Part shown: one piece after another, positions 45,331 to 57,018 of the stretch
Position numbering within the stretch: the first letter of the stretch is position 1
Layout: each line of letters opens with the position of its first letter
Assembly: GCA_018857735.1 (NCBI GenBank)
Contig: JABMCL010001766.1
Location: forward strand, 1,221,001-1,285,000
Reading direction: 5' to 3'
DNA: 64,000 nt
From: Alviniconcha marisindica
Lineage: Eukaryota; Mollusca; Gastropoda; Provannidae
The notes under the pieces: generated by a model
The model's database searches: none
The model's input: the letters and a program-made list of their open reading frames with translations, nothing else
Told to the model about the DNA's origin: nothing
Made by a program: the position numbers and the translations under genes

Positions 45331-45406
45331 GTAGCCGTAAGTAGCCTACTGACGGAACAAGCAAATAAGTAGCCGTAAGCAACCTACTGACGGAACAAGC
45401 AAATAA
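45331..45406 (+). repeat. 38-bp direct duplication
   Basis: GTAGCCGTAAGTAGCCTACT at 45331 recurs at 45369 with two changes. Confidence 0.85.
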
Positions 45407-45433
45407 AGCGTGCAGGCATAAAATACGAGCACA

Positions 45434-45530
45434 TCAGAGCTCAGGAACTGTGAAAGTCGAGGTGACCGTCCTGGGCTCCCGTCCTTAGTAAGCTTACGGC
45501 TTCTGTGGACGTAAAGCAACACTTCAACAT
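45434..45530 (+). repeat. R2 short dispersed retroelement
   Basis: Begins CAGAGCTCAGGAACTGTG; tail CGTCC..TTCTGTGGACGTAAAGC. Confidence 0.75.
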
Positions 45531-46020
45531 ACGAGCACATACAGGCGTTTACAGGCCAGCGTGTCTTTGGAACAGTAATTATAATGACCCTCCCGAGAAA
45601 AGCCTGCCTGAAAAAACAAAAAACAACAACAAAAAGGAACAAACAAACAAAAAACAAAAAAACAAAACAAAAAAATGCTGAAATTAAAATCCCAACGGCA
45701 AGGAAGAAAGGCTTCGCTGCAAAATTAACCCTCGAGATGCTGTACAGAATCACTGTCGTCCCCAGCGACCACCCACCGCCGCCACGCGGAGAGACGCATC
45801 GCAGACAGCACGACCGGTAACCGCTCCTCCGTCATCTGGTCTGCATCACGCGTGACAACTCGCCTGTCTTGCCGGCTTGGCTGCTCTCCCTTGTTTTGTG
45901 TTTTCACCGTCTTGTTCAGTGTCAGTTTCTCGTCTCCGCCTGTGCGGCCAGTAAAAGCGAGTAACGTGGCGTTGGTGATCTGTGAGTTGTGAGCACTGAG
46001 TAGTGGTGAGTGGTTATAGT
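45531..46020. other. A-rich then unique DNA, no gene recognised
   Basis: A-rich with AAC patches at 45610-45680, then unique sequence. Confidence 0.45.
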
Positions 46021-46022
46021 GT

Positions 46023-46072
<50 letters not shown>

Positions 46073-46135
46073 GGTTGAGTGTTGCTTTACGTCCACAGAA
46101 ACCGTAGGCTTATTAGGGACGGTGTGTGTGTGTGT

Positions 46136-46192
<57 letters not shown>
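46021..46192. repeat. two (GT)n arrays around an inverted R1 tail
   Basis: (GT)n 46023-46071, then an inverted tail at 46079-46124 (TTTACGTCCACAGAAACCG, TTATTAGGGACGG), then (GT)n to about 46190. Confidence 0.85.
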
Positions 46193-46193
<1 letters not shown>

Positions 46194-46808
46194 ATTAAAT
46201 AGTTTGCCTGCGTTTGGAATAGTATGCTTTGCTTGATTTACGCATATATATATATATGTTAAACCTCGAGTCTGTGTAGTGTTCGTTTCCGTCTGTTCAA
46301 ACGAGTCCGTTTCTGATGTCCACCAATCAGTCAATCACTTAATTACTCCAGACAGTGTTTTATCGCGTGGTGGTCGGTCGGTCGGCGCCCCAGGCTTGTA
46401 TGGGATGGGGTATACGAGTGCTCATTATCATTATCACTTCTCTTTATCTTGGTCCTCGCCGCAGTGCCGAGAGCAGTCCGCTGTATCAGCGGCGTCTTCA
46501 AAGTGAACGCACTGACGAAGCATTCGTCTGGTCTTTGTTCTGAGGTCCACCCTTCGGTGGTATTGTGGTCAGTGTCTCCGCCCGCCGCCTCACTCCTAGG
46601 CAGTGTGGTGATCTTGGACACAAGTACACCAACATGACTGTGTCTATAACCACAAGGGCCTATAGCTTACACATGTGACACCCACACTGAGTCAACCACT
46701 TTAATGCGCGTGATACATTGCAAAAGTCTGTCTGTCTGTCTGCGACTCAAACTCCGAGCACTGGTCTACGACATCATTCCTCCAATCATTGCCATAACTG
46801 GTTACGCC
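46193..46808. other. unique DNA, no gene recognised
   Basis: A (TA)n patch at 46244-46257; otherwise ordinary sequence with overlapping short frames. Confidence 0.45.
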
Positions 46809-46810
46809 TT

Positions 46811-46893
<83 letters not shown>

Positions 46894-46904
46894 TCACACA
46901 CACA

Positions 46905-46962
<58 letters not shown>

Positions 46963-47335
46963 AAGAGAACAAAAAGCAAGAACAAGAATATATATGTATA
47001 ACAACAGAAAGAAACAACAAAAATCATTAAAACTAAAAAACTAAAAACTAGAAACAAAATAAAAGAAGAAGAAAAAAGAAGGCCATGACAACAACAACAA
47101 CAACAACAAACACAAACAAACAAAACTAAAACAACCCACCAACAACAACAAAACACACACACACAAACTGAGAAAAAATATCAAAATCATTTCAGGAAAG
47201 TAGTTGGGAGAATGGGCTAATAGCCGAAATGAGAGAGAGAGAGGAGGGGAGAGAGATGGAGAGATGAGAAGAAAGAGAGGAGAAAGAGAGAGAGAGAGAG
47301 AGAGAATCTGAGAGAGAGGAGGGGGGAAAAAAAAA
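46811..47335. repeat. (CT)n-(CA)n compound, then A-rich and GA-rich low complexity
   Basis: (CT)n 46814-46873, (CA)n 46874-46960, A-rich with CAA repeats to about 47165, GA-rich 47230-47327. Confidence 0.9.
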
Positions 47336-48059
47336 AAAGCAAAAAAGAGGGGCAAGATAACTAGACAGAATAGCAAGAGAACAGGTAAAAACAACCGAAC
47401 AGTGGAATCAAATGATGGTTCAAATATTCCAGATCGGATGAAGAACAGAGTACCACGTACGTATCCAAGGATCAGTTGATCAAAAATGTACAAACTTTGG
47501 CAGATAATGGATTGTTCTTTTCCTCTGAGATTCTCCCCCCCCCCACCCTTCTCCATTCCCCACAGCCCCCCTCCACCCCCACCCCCCACCCCCATAGACA
47601 ATTATTACGCCTCACCCGTTCTTCTTCACACCCCGTCCTTCAATTTCCTCCGCCCCTCTCTCGTGACATGAAGTGTGGCAAAATGTGCGCCCCAGCTGAG
47701 TTCATTCATCGCTGGCGCTTGCGCCGCAGACATAATTCGGGGCGAGAAGCTTGCATCGTCAACAACGCCTGAGAACCGAACGTGCTGCAAAAACATTCAC
47801 CATCGATTCCGCGCGCCTGGTACGCACGTGCGCGCATGCATCTGGCGCGCGCGGCTGTTCCCACTCGATGCTATCGCGCGTGTTTGGACAGGTCGAGCGC
47901 CATACAGGGGCGCTGAAATGTCGCGCCTGGTGTTCCACCTACCTCCCCCCCCCCCCCCCCATATCCCGCCAACCTCCCCTCCCCGACCCTCGACAAACCC
48001 CCCTCCTCCGCAAGCCACCCGGAAGGTTTAAGAGGCGGAGCAGAAAGCTAGTCAGTGTG
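47336..48059. other. unique DNA with a CpG-rich patch
   Basis: C-rich at 47536-47600. 47690-47930 is CpG-rich with alternating purine/pyrimidine (CGCACGTGCGCGCATGCATC). Poly-C near 47945-47959. No gene recognised. Confidence 0.45.
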
Positions 48060-48292
48060 GATCATAGTTCAGGAGCTGTGTGAGAGTCGAGGTGGCCGTC
48101 CTGAACTGTCCGTCCTAACGAGCCTTCTGGTTCCGTGGACGTAAGCTATATGAACCGTGCTTCGGCATTGTCACACTTGTCCATAATATGTCAACTGACA
48201 TCGAGGACATTAAGCATCACTTCATCATCTGTGTGGATGACTATGACGACCGACGAATTTCGGGGGGGGGGGGGGGGGGGGGGGGGGGGGCG
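48060..48292 (+). repeat. R2 copy, R4 tail and poly-G
   Basis: R2 at 48064-48148 (tail CGTCC..CGTGGACG), R4 at 48178-48235 (outer stem TGTCC/GGACA, loop shortened), then poly-G at about 48261-48290. Confidence 0.75.
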
Positions 48293-48585
48293 TAAATGTG
48301 TGTGTGTGTGCTGCGAACGTGATGGCGAAAGTGTTGTTGAAGACAGCCGCAGACAACCTGGCATCAAGGCGACAGACGTTATCTTCAGTTCCAAGTTAGG
48401 GGACAAAAGATATCGGCCAGCTCTGACTGTCGGTGGGTTTCTCCGGGTACTCCCCGGGTTTGCTCCACCTTCACTTGTCTTAGGTAAACATCCATTCAAC
48501 TTGACTTGTGAATGGTCTCATTAATACAACCACAGAAGTCTCATTAATACAATCATACAAGGCTAAACGTACCCAGAGGAAAGGT

Positions 48586-49381
48586 TCGCCGAAATGGGCG
48601 AATATTCCCAGAACATGTTGAGCGACACATTTTGGACCCCGAACTTCGTCGCAGTTCGTCGAATACCCCGAACTAAGTATGCGAAGCAAAAGTTCGCCCA
48701 ATGAAGAACCAGCTCTGTTCGCCGAATTTTTATCCGGTTCGACGAATACCCCAAACTAGGTTCGCGAAGCAAACCTTCGCCCAATTAAGTACCAACTCTG
48801 TTCGCCGAACATTTTAAGGTTCGACGAATACCCCGACGAATAGGTTCGCGAAGTAAACGTTCGCCCAACATTGTTCGCTGAACTTTTTTGAGGTCTGACG
48901 AAAAGCCCGAACTAGGTTAGCGAAGCAAAATGTCGCCCATTTAAGTACCAACTCTGTTCGCTGATTTTTTTCTTTTTCTTTTGAGGTTCAACAAATACCC
49001 CGAACTAGGTTCGCGAACCAAAGGTTCGCCCAATTAGGAACCAACTCTGTTCGCCGAACCTTTTTCAGATTCGACGAATACCATGAACTAGGTTCGCGAA
49101 GCAAAAGTTCGGCCAATTAAGAACCAGCTCTGTTCGCCGAACTTTTTTCAGGTTCGACGAATAACCCGAACTAGGTTCGCGAAGCAAAGGTTCACCCAAA
49201 TTAAGAACCAACTCTGTTCGCCGAACTTTTTTCAGGTTCGACGAATAACCCGAACTAGGTTCGCGAAGCAAAGGTTCGCCCAATTAAGAACCAACTCTGT
49301 TCGCCGAACTTTTTTCAGGTTCGACGAATAACCCGAGCAAGGTTCGCGAAGCAAAGGTTCGCCCAATTAACAACGGGCCGG
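48586..49381 (+). repeat. 83-bp satellite derived from the TA-flanked MITE
   Basis: Units start near CTCTGTTCGCCGAAC at 48713, 48796, 48868, 48952, 49046, 49128, 49211 and 49294 (spacing 72-94, mostly 82-84). The left edge (48594-48650, GGGCGAATATTCCCAGAACA) and the right edge (CGCCCAATTAACAACGGGC) match the internal and terminal parts of MITE copy B. The three right-most units are nearly identical. Confidence 0.88.
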
Positions 49382-49637
49382 CTTTAGCCGCGCTGCTGCT
49401 GTTGACGATGACGCCGTCGCCAGACGTTGAGTGGTGTCTCAAAGACTGCGGGCGTTGCTGGTGTGGTCTGGTGCACGGGATCAAGACGGCCAGTCTCGCT
49501 GACAGTGCTGCTGGGGATGCAGGAGGCTTGCTGCCGCTCTCTGATGCGAGAAAGAAAAAAAGAAAAAAAAAGAAAAAGAAAAAAAGAAGAAGAGCAAAAT
49601 TGTATCAAAGTGCACGGATACAGGGAGCTTGCGCGAA

Positions 49638-49694
<57 letters not shown>

Positions 49695-50189
49695 GAAGCA
49701 TTCCCTCAGACAAGCGTACGAACCCCCCCAAAAAAACAAAAACAAAAAAACAACACACACATAGTACACACGCTCGCACACACAGGCACACGAGTTTACA
49801 AGCCCCCCTCCCCCCCCCCCCACGCACACACACGCTCGCACAAACACGTACATGCACCTACGAACACACGAACACACACCAAAACACGCACACACATACA
49901 CTCACTCACACACACACACACACACACAACCCCACACACACACACAACACACACCGCACGCACTCGAACTTCCCTCAGACAAGCGTACGAACCCCCCCTC
50001 CCCCCCCCTCCCGGACCCACACTCAACACACACACACACACATAGTACACACGCTCGCACACACAGCACACACATTTGAAGACCCCCCCCCCCCACACAC
50101 ACAACACACACACGCTCGCACAAACACGCATACAGCTACGAAAACACACACACACCACACACACACACCAACACACCACACACACACCA

Positions 50190-50220
<31 letters not shown>

Positions 50221-50277
50221 TCGCGCAAACACGCACATGCCCCTACGAACACACGAAACACACACACGCGCGCGCGC

Positions 50278-50310
<33 letters not shown>

Positions 50311-50345
50311 CACACACTCGAAACATTCCCTCAGGCAAGCGCCTA
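49638..50345. repeat. CA-rich higher-order repeat
   Basis: Long CA arrays with non-CA landmarks that recur. ACTCGAA..TTCCCTCAGRCAAGCG occurs at about 49692, 49962 and 50315, and ATAGTACACACGCTCGCAC at about 49760 and 50042. So a block of roughly 270-350 bp is present in about three copies. Confidence 0.85.
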
Positions 50346-50530
50346 GTGGGATGGCGACAAACAAACACTGATCAACAGGCTGTCGTAACCTTGGCTTGAA
50401 TATATACATGAAAATGCAGAGAAAGATACTTTAAGGTTGGCTAAAAGTTCTCACGACGATGTTATTCTTATGTAGTTTTCGTCTACTCGAAGCTTCATCA
50501 GGAAACAACACACACAAAACAAACAGACAC
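50346..50530. other. unique DNA
   Basis: No gene recognised. Confidence 0.4.
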
Positions 50531-50554
50531 AGACACAGACACACACACACACAC

Positions 50555-50599
<45 letters not shown>

Positions 50600-50609
50600 A
50601 GGAGAGAGA

Positions 50610-50651
<42 letters not shown>

Positions 50652-50652
50652 A
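50531..50652. repeat. (CA)n-(GA)n-(CA)n compound
   Basis: CA at 50536-50556, GA 50558-50610, CA 50611-50651. Confidence 0.93.
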
Positions 50653-51168
50653 TATAACTATATTCGTCCTACACACACACACTGCTCATGCACCCAGGAC
50701 CGAACCCCGCTGACACCAAAACCTGGCGAGGCGTACAGTCACACATACACGCATGCATTTACCGAGCATCGGAACCAGAAGGTGGGCAGCCGTCGCAGCA
50801 ATTGTGCCTACATCCGGCCTCGCACGGCCCCAACAAACACAGCCTGTATGGTTGCGTCATGCGGCCGGCCCCAGGCACAGACCACGGAAACCAAAGCATG
50901 CCGCTCCGGGAGGCGACAGCTGTCTGTCTGACTGCACACACTCCAGTTCACGTCCGTGCGGCGCACCCGTGTCAGGCGGCACGTGAAGCACGGATTGGCT
51001 GGGCCCAGTCTGGTCCGGGCACTTGTCTGACTGACTGATTGACTGAGTGAGTGAGTGGGTGAGTGAGTGACAGCTCGGTGCTGTACTTGTTGTTCGCTTC
51101 AGTCACGGGTGTGTAGCGATCGACTCGACTGACACTGTGCATTTCGCTGTCTATCCGTGCGCAGGATG

Positions 51169-51170
<2 letters not shown>
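50653..51170. other. unique GC-rich DNA, no gene recognised
   Basis: Includes a (GAGT)n patch near 51030-51070. Overlapping frames on both strands without domains. Confidence 0.4.
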
Positions 51171-51217
<47 letters not shown>

Positions 51218-51333
51218 GTGTGTTTTGGGGGAGGAAGTGGGGGGGGGGGGGAGGGGGTCGATGGGGAAGTAGTGTGAGAGTCACTTGATGGTTTGTAGTT
51301 GTTAAAAACCCACAGATATATACATGTACACAC

Positions 51334-51372
<39 letters not shown>
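51171..51372. repeat. (GT)n, G-rich and (CA)n tracts
   Basis: (GT)n 51171-51215, G-rich 51227-51258, (CA)n 51331-51370. A GT and a CA array about 110 bp apart could pair with each other. Confidence 0.9.
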
Positions 51373-51424
51373 ACAGCTAACGCACACCTCCAGCTGCCCC
51401 TCCCCCCCGCACAACCGTGCACAG

Positions 51425-51928
51425 GCACGTGACTGAGTACTACCAAAATACACAACAACATGACTGAGTAAGTACTACCAGAATACACAACAACAACAAC
51501 ACATGACTGAGTGAGTTCTACCAAAATATACAACAACAACAACACATGACTGAAAAAGTACTACCAAAATATACAACAACAACAACAACAATACATGACT
51601 AAGTACTACCGAAATACACAACAACAACAACAACAACAACAACACATGGCTGAGTACAACCAAAATACACAACAACAATACATGACTGAGAAAGTACTAC
51701 CAAAATAACAACAACAACAACAACAACACATGACTGAGTGAGTACTACCAAAATACACAACAATATGACTGAGTAAGTACTACAGAATACACAACAACAA
51801 CAACAACACATGACTGAGTGAGTTCTACCAAAATATACAACAACAACAACAACACATGACTGAAAAAGTACTACCAAAATATACAACAACAACAACAATA
51901 CATGACTGAGTAAGTACTACCGAAATAC

Positions 51929-51970
<42 letters not shown>

Positions 51971-52405
51971 CATGGCTGAGTACTACCAAAATACACAACA
52001 ATATATGACTGAGAAAGTACTACCGAAATACACAACAACAACAACAACAACAACAACAACACATGGCTGAGTACTACCAAAATACACAACAATATATGAC
52101 TGAGAAAGTACTACCAAAATAACAACAACAACAAAACACATGACTGAGTACTACCAAAATACACAACAACAACAACAACACATGACTGAGTGAGTACTAC
52201 CAAAATACACAACAACAACAACAACACATGACTGAGTGAGTACTACCAAAATACACAACAACAACACATGACTGAGTGAGTACTACCAAAATATACAACA
52301 ACAACAACAACAACACATGACTGAGTACTACCAAAATACACAACAACAACAACAACAACACATGACTGAGAAAGCACTACCAAAATACACAACAACAACA
52401 ACAGC
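51425..52405. repeat. CAA-rich minisatellite of variable unit
   Basis: About 20 or more units of the form TGACTGAGTACTACCAAAAT plus ACACAA and (CAA)n. Unit length varies with the CAA number. Hydrophobic minus-strand frames (VVVYFGST, LLLLLYILVVL) are artefacts. Confidence 0.93.
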
Positions 52406-52889
52406 AACTATCCAGATCTAGGTAGATCGCCTGAAGCCGCGACTGAGTTCGACGACCCCAACCAAGTCTGCCACACACTGACGTGGCCAGCCGGAACAAC
52501 ATTAGCGCGGCCTAAACTGGACCAGGATGGCAGAATCCGCGGACACCCAAGACCGCGAGTCTGAGCCCACAACAACACGCGGCCCAACCGACTGGACCAG
52601 GCTGGGCGAGTCGGAGGCGGACAGAGGGCAAGCTTAATCTAATCAACGGGGACGCTGATTGGTCAAGCGTTCGCCAAGCTTGTCACGTGTGCGCCAAACA
52701 GGACAGGAAGTAGGTTAGCGGCCATTGTCAGTGTGGACGGCCGAGGACAGCGCTGTCTTCTCTCTGACTCCGGCCAGTGACTAGGGGGAAGGCGGAGGAC
52801 ACAACTTCCCTGCCGCACACCGCCGTGCCGCGCTGGCCAAGATTTAGTCAGCATTGAAGCAGAGGTCATCATTATTGTAATGTTCGTGT
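52406..52889. other. unique GC-rich DNA with promoter-like motifs
   Basis: 52657-52729 clusters an inverted CCAAT box (GATTGG), an E-box (CACGTG), an ETS-like AGGAAGT and a YY1-like GCGGCCATTGTC. No open gene follows on either side, so this is only a candidate. Confidence 0.3.
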
Positions 52890-53110
52890 GTATGTGTGTG
52901 TGTGGGAGGGGGGGGGGGGGGGAGTGGGGTAGATAAGTGTGTGTGTGTGTGTGTGTATTTCTGTCGATGCGTATGTGTGGGTGGAACAACAAGTACAGCA
53001 CCGAGCTGTCACTGACTCACTCACCCACTCACTCACTCAGTCACTCGGGGGGGGGGGGGGGGGGGGGTATGCGTTCGCCCGCGCGCGCGCGCTCGCGTGT
53101 GTGTTGGTGG
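52890..53110. repeat. GT, poly-G, (ACTC)n and (CG)n tracts
   Basis: GT 52884-52902, G run 52907-52922, GT 52938-52957, ACTC repeats 53015-53045, G run 53046-53068, CG-rich 53078-53098. Confidence 0.85.
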
Positions 53111-53284
53111 TGGGTGCGTGTGCATCAGTTTTTGCGCACGCACGCGCAGAAATAATGAACACTCCACCTAATAACACAAAGTATCAGTTTCAACACAGGC
53201 CCGATACAAATTAAAACGCAATACAGCTGAGACCACATGATACAAGATTTACAGTAGCGGCGGTGTTGGCCTTTCTGTCGGCTC

Positions 53285-53959
<675 letters not shown>

Positions 53960-54536
53960 TTCGCTGTTCCAGTTTCTTGCCCCGAATATGTTGTTTTCAG
54001 TTCGGTTTTTGTCTGGATGGAGTGACTGACGACAGGTATAGCTGAGCTGTCTGTTCCAGTTTCTTGGCCCAAGTCTGTTGTTCTCAGTTCGGTTTTGTCT
54101 GGATGGATGGAGTGACTGACGACAGGTATAGCTGAGCTGTCTGTTCCAGTTTCTTGGCCCAAGTCTGTTGTTCTCAGTTCGGTTTTGTCTGGATGGATGG
54201 AGTGACTGACTACAGGTATAGCCGCTGAGCTGTCTGTTCCAGTTTCTTGCCCCAAGTCTGTTGTTCTCAGTTCGGTTTTGTCTGGATGGATGGAGTGACT
54301 GACTACAGGTATAGCTGAGCTGTCTGTTCCAGTTTCTTGCCCCAAGTCTGTTGTTCTCAGTTCGGGCTCTGTCCAGTGTCTTAGAACGCTAGCAGTCATT
54401 CTTGTTTGAGACTGTTGTTCTCGGTTTGGTTTTGTCTGGACGGAGTGACTGACTACAGTACAGGTATAGTCTATTGTTCTCACTTCGGTTTTGTCTGGAT
54501 GGAGTGACTGACTACAGGTATAGCTGAGCTGTCTGT
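53960..54536. repeat. 90-bp tandem repeat, about six units
   Basis: GTTCCAGTTTCTTGCCCCAA starts at 53965, 54053, 54143, 54236 and 54326 (spacing 88, 90, 93, 90), then two diverged partial units. The minus strand is open through the array because the period is mostly a multiple of three. Confidence 0.9.
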
Positions 54537-54699
54537 GGCGCTTCAAGGTGCATCACTGGCGATCGCTGCCACAGTACGTTTGGATAATTAATAATAATAA
54601 TAATAAGAATGGATACTTAGAGTGCTTAAATCGCACAGGCCATAAGCGCTTACACGTTCTTTAAATGCAAATATTTTCGAAATTCAACGCATACAACAC
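54537..54699. other. unique DNA with (AAT)n LINE-type tail
   Basis: TAATAATAATAATAAGAATGG with GCACAGGCCATAAGCGCTTA, at 54585-54655, looks like an inverted retroelement 3' end. Confidence 0.4.
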
Positions 54700-55040
<341 letters not shown>

Positions 55041-55043
<3 letters not shown>

Positions 55044-55421
55044 TATATCAGGGCAAAGGGACTGAAGGAACGGTTTTTAAGAAGAGAAAGATTTTCCGTC
55101 GAGGAAGATTGGTTAGACTTGTTTAACGCCGAGTTGTTTCCGAAGACGTACTGGCGGGGACCGAGGCCCCAGGACTAGACGGGAGCAGATGAGAGGAAAG
55201 AATGATGAGAATACAAGAGTGTCATCAACGAAGCATTATTTCCAAGCAAAGGGACTAAATAGAAGTCTGTGCCCTTCAGGGCACATTCACGAAACAAAAA
55301 CAACGACAACCAAAAGAGACACATATATTGGCAATAGTTATTTCTAATAGTCGGTTTTGCCGCTTGTTGTCTTGTGCTGTTCACATTTTTATCCGTTCTG
55401 TGAAACAGCATGCAGGCAGCT
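55041..55421. other. unique DNA, no gene recognised
   Basis: Ordinary sequence without domain or repeat landmarks. Confidence 0.4.
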
Positions 55422-55499
55422 AACAAATCGGTGTTGGAAAAAGTGAAGAAAAACAGATTTCCATCTGTTTTTCTTCACTTTTTCCAACACCGATTTGTT
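55422..55499. repeat. perfect 37-bp inverted repeat with 4-base loop
   Basis: Left arm 55422-55458 (starting AACAAATCGGTGTTGG), loop TTCC (55459-55462), right arm 55463-55499, an exact reverse complement. No mismatch. If transcribed, it would fold into a 37-bp RNA hairpin. Confidence 0.95.
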
Positions 55500-55556
55500 G
55501 CAAAGCAACGAAAGGTGCACAAAAGTATGTGTGTGTGCTTCTACATATGTCTCTCT

Positions 55557-55676
55557 CTCTGTGTCTCTGTCTCTCTCTGTCTCTCTGTCTGTCTGTCTCT
55601 GTTCTATCTCTGTCTTTCTCTCTGTCTCTCTCTCTGTGTCTCTGTGTCTGTGTCTCTGTCTCTCTCTCTCTCTCTC
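55557..55676. repeat. (CT)n/(CTGT)n array
   Basis: CT and CTGT repeats of about 120 bp. Confidence 0.93.
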
Positions 55677-55828
55677 CATATCATGTCTTGTACAAGTGCT
55701 AAGGATAAATACCTGCTTCCGCCGTTATTACTGAATTGTATAACGTGAACATGTTAACGGATGCTGAGGTTCTGTCCCTATAAACTAAACTATAATAAAA
55801 ACCACCAACAACAAAAACAAAACAAAAA

Positions 55829-56637
55829 CAGTGGGGTAAGAGGGAAACCATACCTACCGCTATATCTCTGCGCTCAGCTGGGTAGCGGTGTAAGTACGCA
55901 TTTCAGTGTTTCACTGAATTGTTAGGACAAAGCCACAAGGCATTGTCCACAAACCACAGCGTTTGAAGACAAAGGCTAAGCCCGTTCTTAACTGGGCGAA
56001 TGTTTGTTCGCCGAACATACTTCGGACAGTTCGACGAACTATGATTCGTTTCTTAATTGAACTTTTAGTTCGCCGAACATGGTTCGGAAAGTTCGAAGAA
56101 TTTACTTGTTCTCAACTGGCTTTTAATGAGATGCAAGCTTCGGCCCGAACTTGCGGCAGACGCGCAGCAGACAGCGTGATCGAAAATGTAGGCTAAAGTC
56201 AAGTCAAGTCAAGTCAATATACTTTAATCATCCCTCACAGGGTAATTCAACTAACTACTATCTCATTCTGGGTCTCCGAGACAAGGCTGCGCCTCCCACA
56301 AGTCAACAAATAAACAAATTCCCTCCGAAGCGAGTGGAGAACCTAGCGACACCGTCATCCATTTTTATTTTTATTTTTTCTTCATCCACAGGAGAGCTCT
56401 GCTCTCAGCCAATCAGAGGCAATGATCGTCGAATAGGGCGAATGTTCCCAGAACATGTTGAGCGAACTTTTTGGACCCCGAATATAGTTTCGACGAATAC
56501 TTCCAACTAGGTTCGCGAAGAAAAGTTCGCCCAATTAAGAACCAACTAGGTTGCCGAATACTTCCAACTAGGTTCGCGAACAAACATTCGCCCAATTGAG
56601 AACGGGCTGTAGCCGAACCGGAATGGAACCATTATCA
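55829..56637 (-). mobile_element. R1-type SINE split by MITE copy B
   Basis: Left part 55829-55978 and right part 56610-56637 together make a minus-strand SINE matching the copy at 56806-57018. The join CAAAGGC-TA-GCCGAACCGG corresponds to CAAAGGTTAGCCGAACCGG in the uninterrupted sister. The head beyond 56637 is missing. Confidence 0.8.
55979..56609 (-). mobile_element. MITE copy B, TA target site, inside a SINE
   Basis: A 631-bp inverted relative of the element at 370-929. Ends AGCCCGTTCTTAACTGGGCG and ..CGCCCAATTGAGAACGGGCT plus G. Flanking TA at 55977-55978 and 56610-56611. It is longer than copy A because of an internal insertion near 56305-56395 (T-rich, ATTTTTATTTTTATT) and a few extra GTCAA steps. 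The 119-codon frame at 56151-56510 matches the frame in copy A. Confidence 0.8.
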
Positions 56638-56724
56638 CACAGACACATGAGATAGGCGATAATGGTAATTTAAGCTACAATAATTAAGGTTCTGTTTGCT
56701 GAAATGTATGCTAATGTAGTTTTT

Positions 56725-57018
56725 GTGATAAGATGTTTGTACAGCGCAGTGAGTTTAACTCTGGTTAAAGAATAGCGCTTTATAAGAATTATTTATTATT
56801 ATTATTACCTACCGCTATAACTCTGCGTTCAGCTTGGTAGCGGTGTAAGCCGGTACGCATTTCAATGTTTGATTGAATTGTTAGGACAAAGCCACAAGGC
56901 ATTGTCCACAAACCACAGCGTTTGTAGACAAAGGTTAGCCGAACCGGAATGGAACCGAGGTCCTTCTGCTTACCAGCCTAACTAATAACGCCTTACCACT
57001 AGGCCAAACCGGCTGACA
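56725..57018 (-). mobile_element. LINE-type tail next to a R1-type SINE
   Basis: 56725-56808 (TTGTACAGCGCAGTGAG, AGCGCTTTATAAGAATT, then ATT repeats) is a + strand LINE-like tail. 56806-57018 is a minus-strand SINE whose head, with an A-box-like TGGCCTAGTGGTAAGG, lies at the right. Confidence 0.65.

Noticed and set aside
44735..45382. 215-codon minus-strand frame
   Set aside because: No domain, its N-terminal part is a 38-bp duplicated repeat, and the opposite strand has overlapping frames.
51425..52405. Hydrophobic minus-strand frames that look like membrane segments
   Set aside because: They translate (TTG)n and TATTTTGGTAGTA units of a minisatellite.
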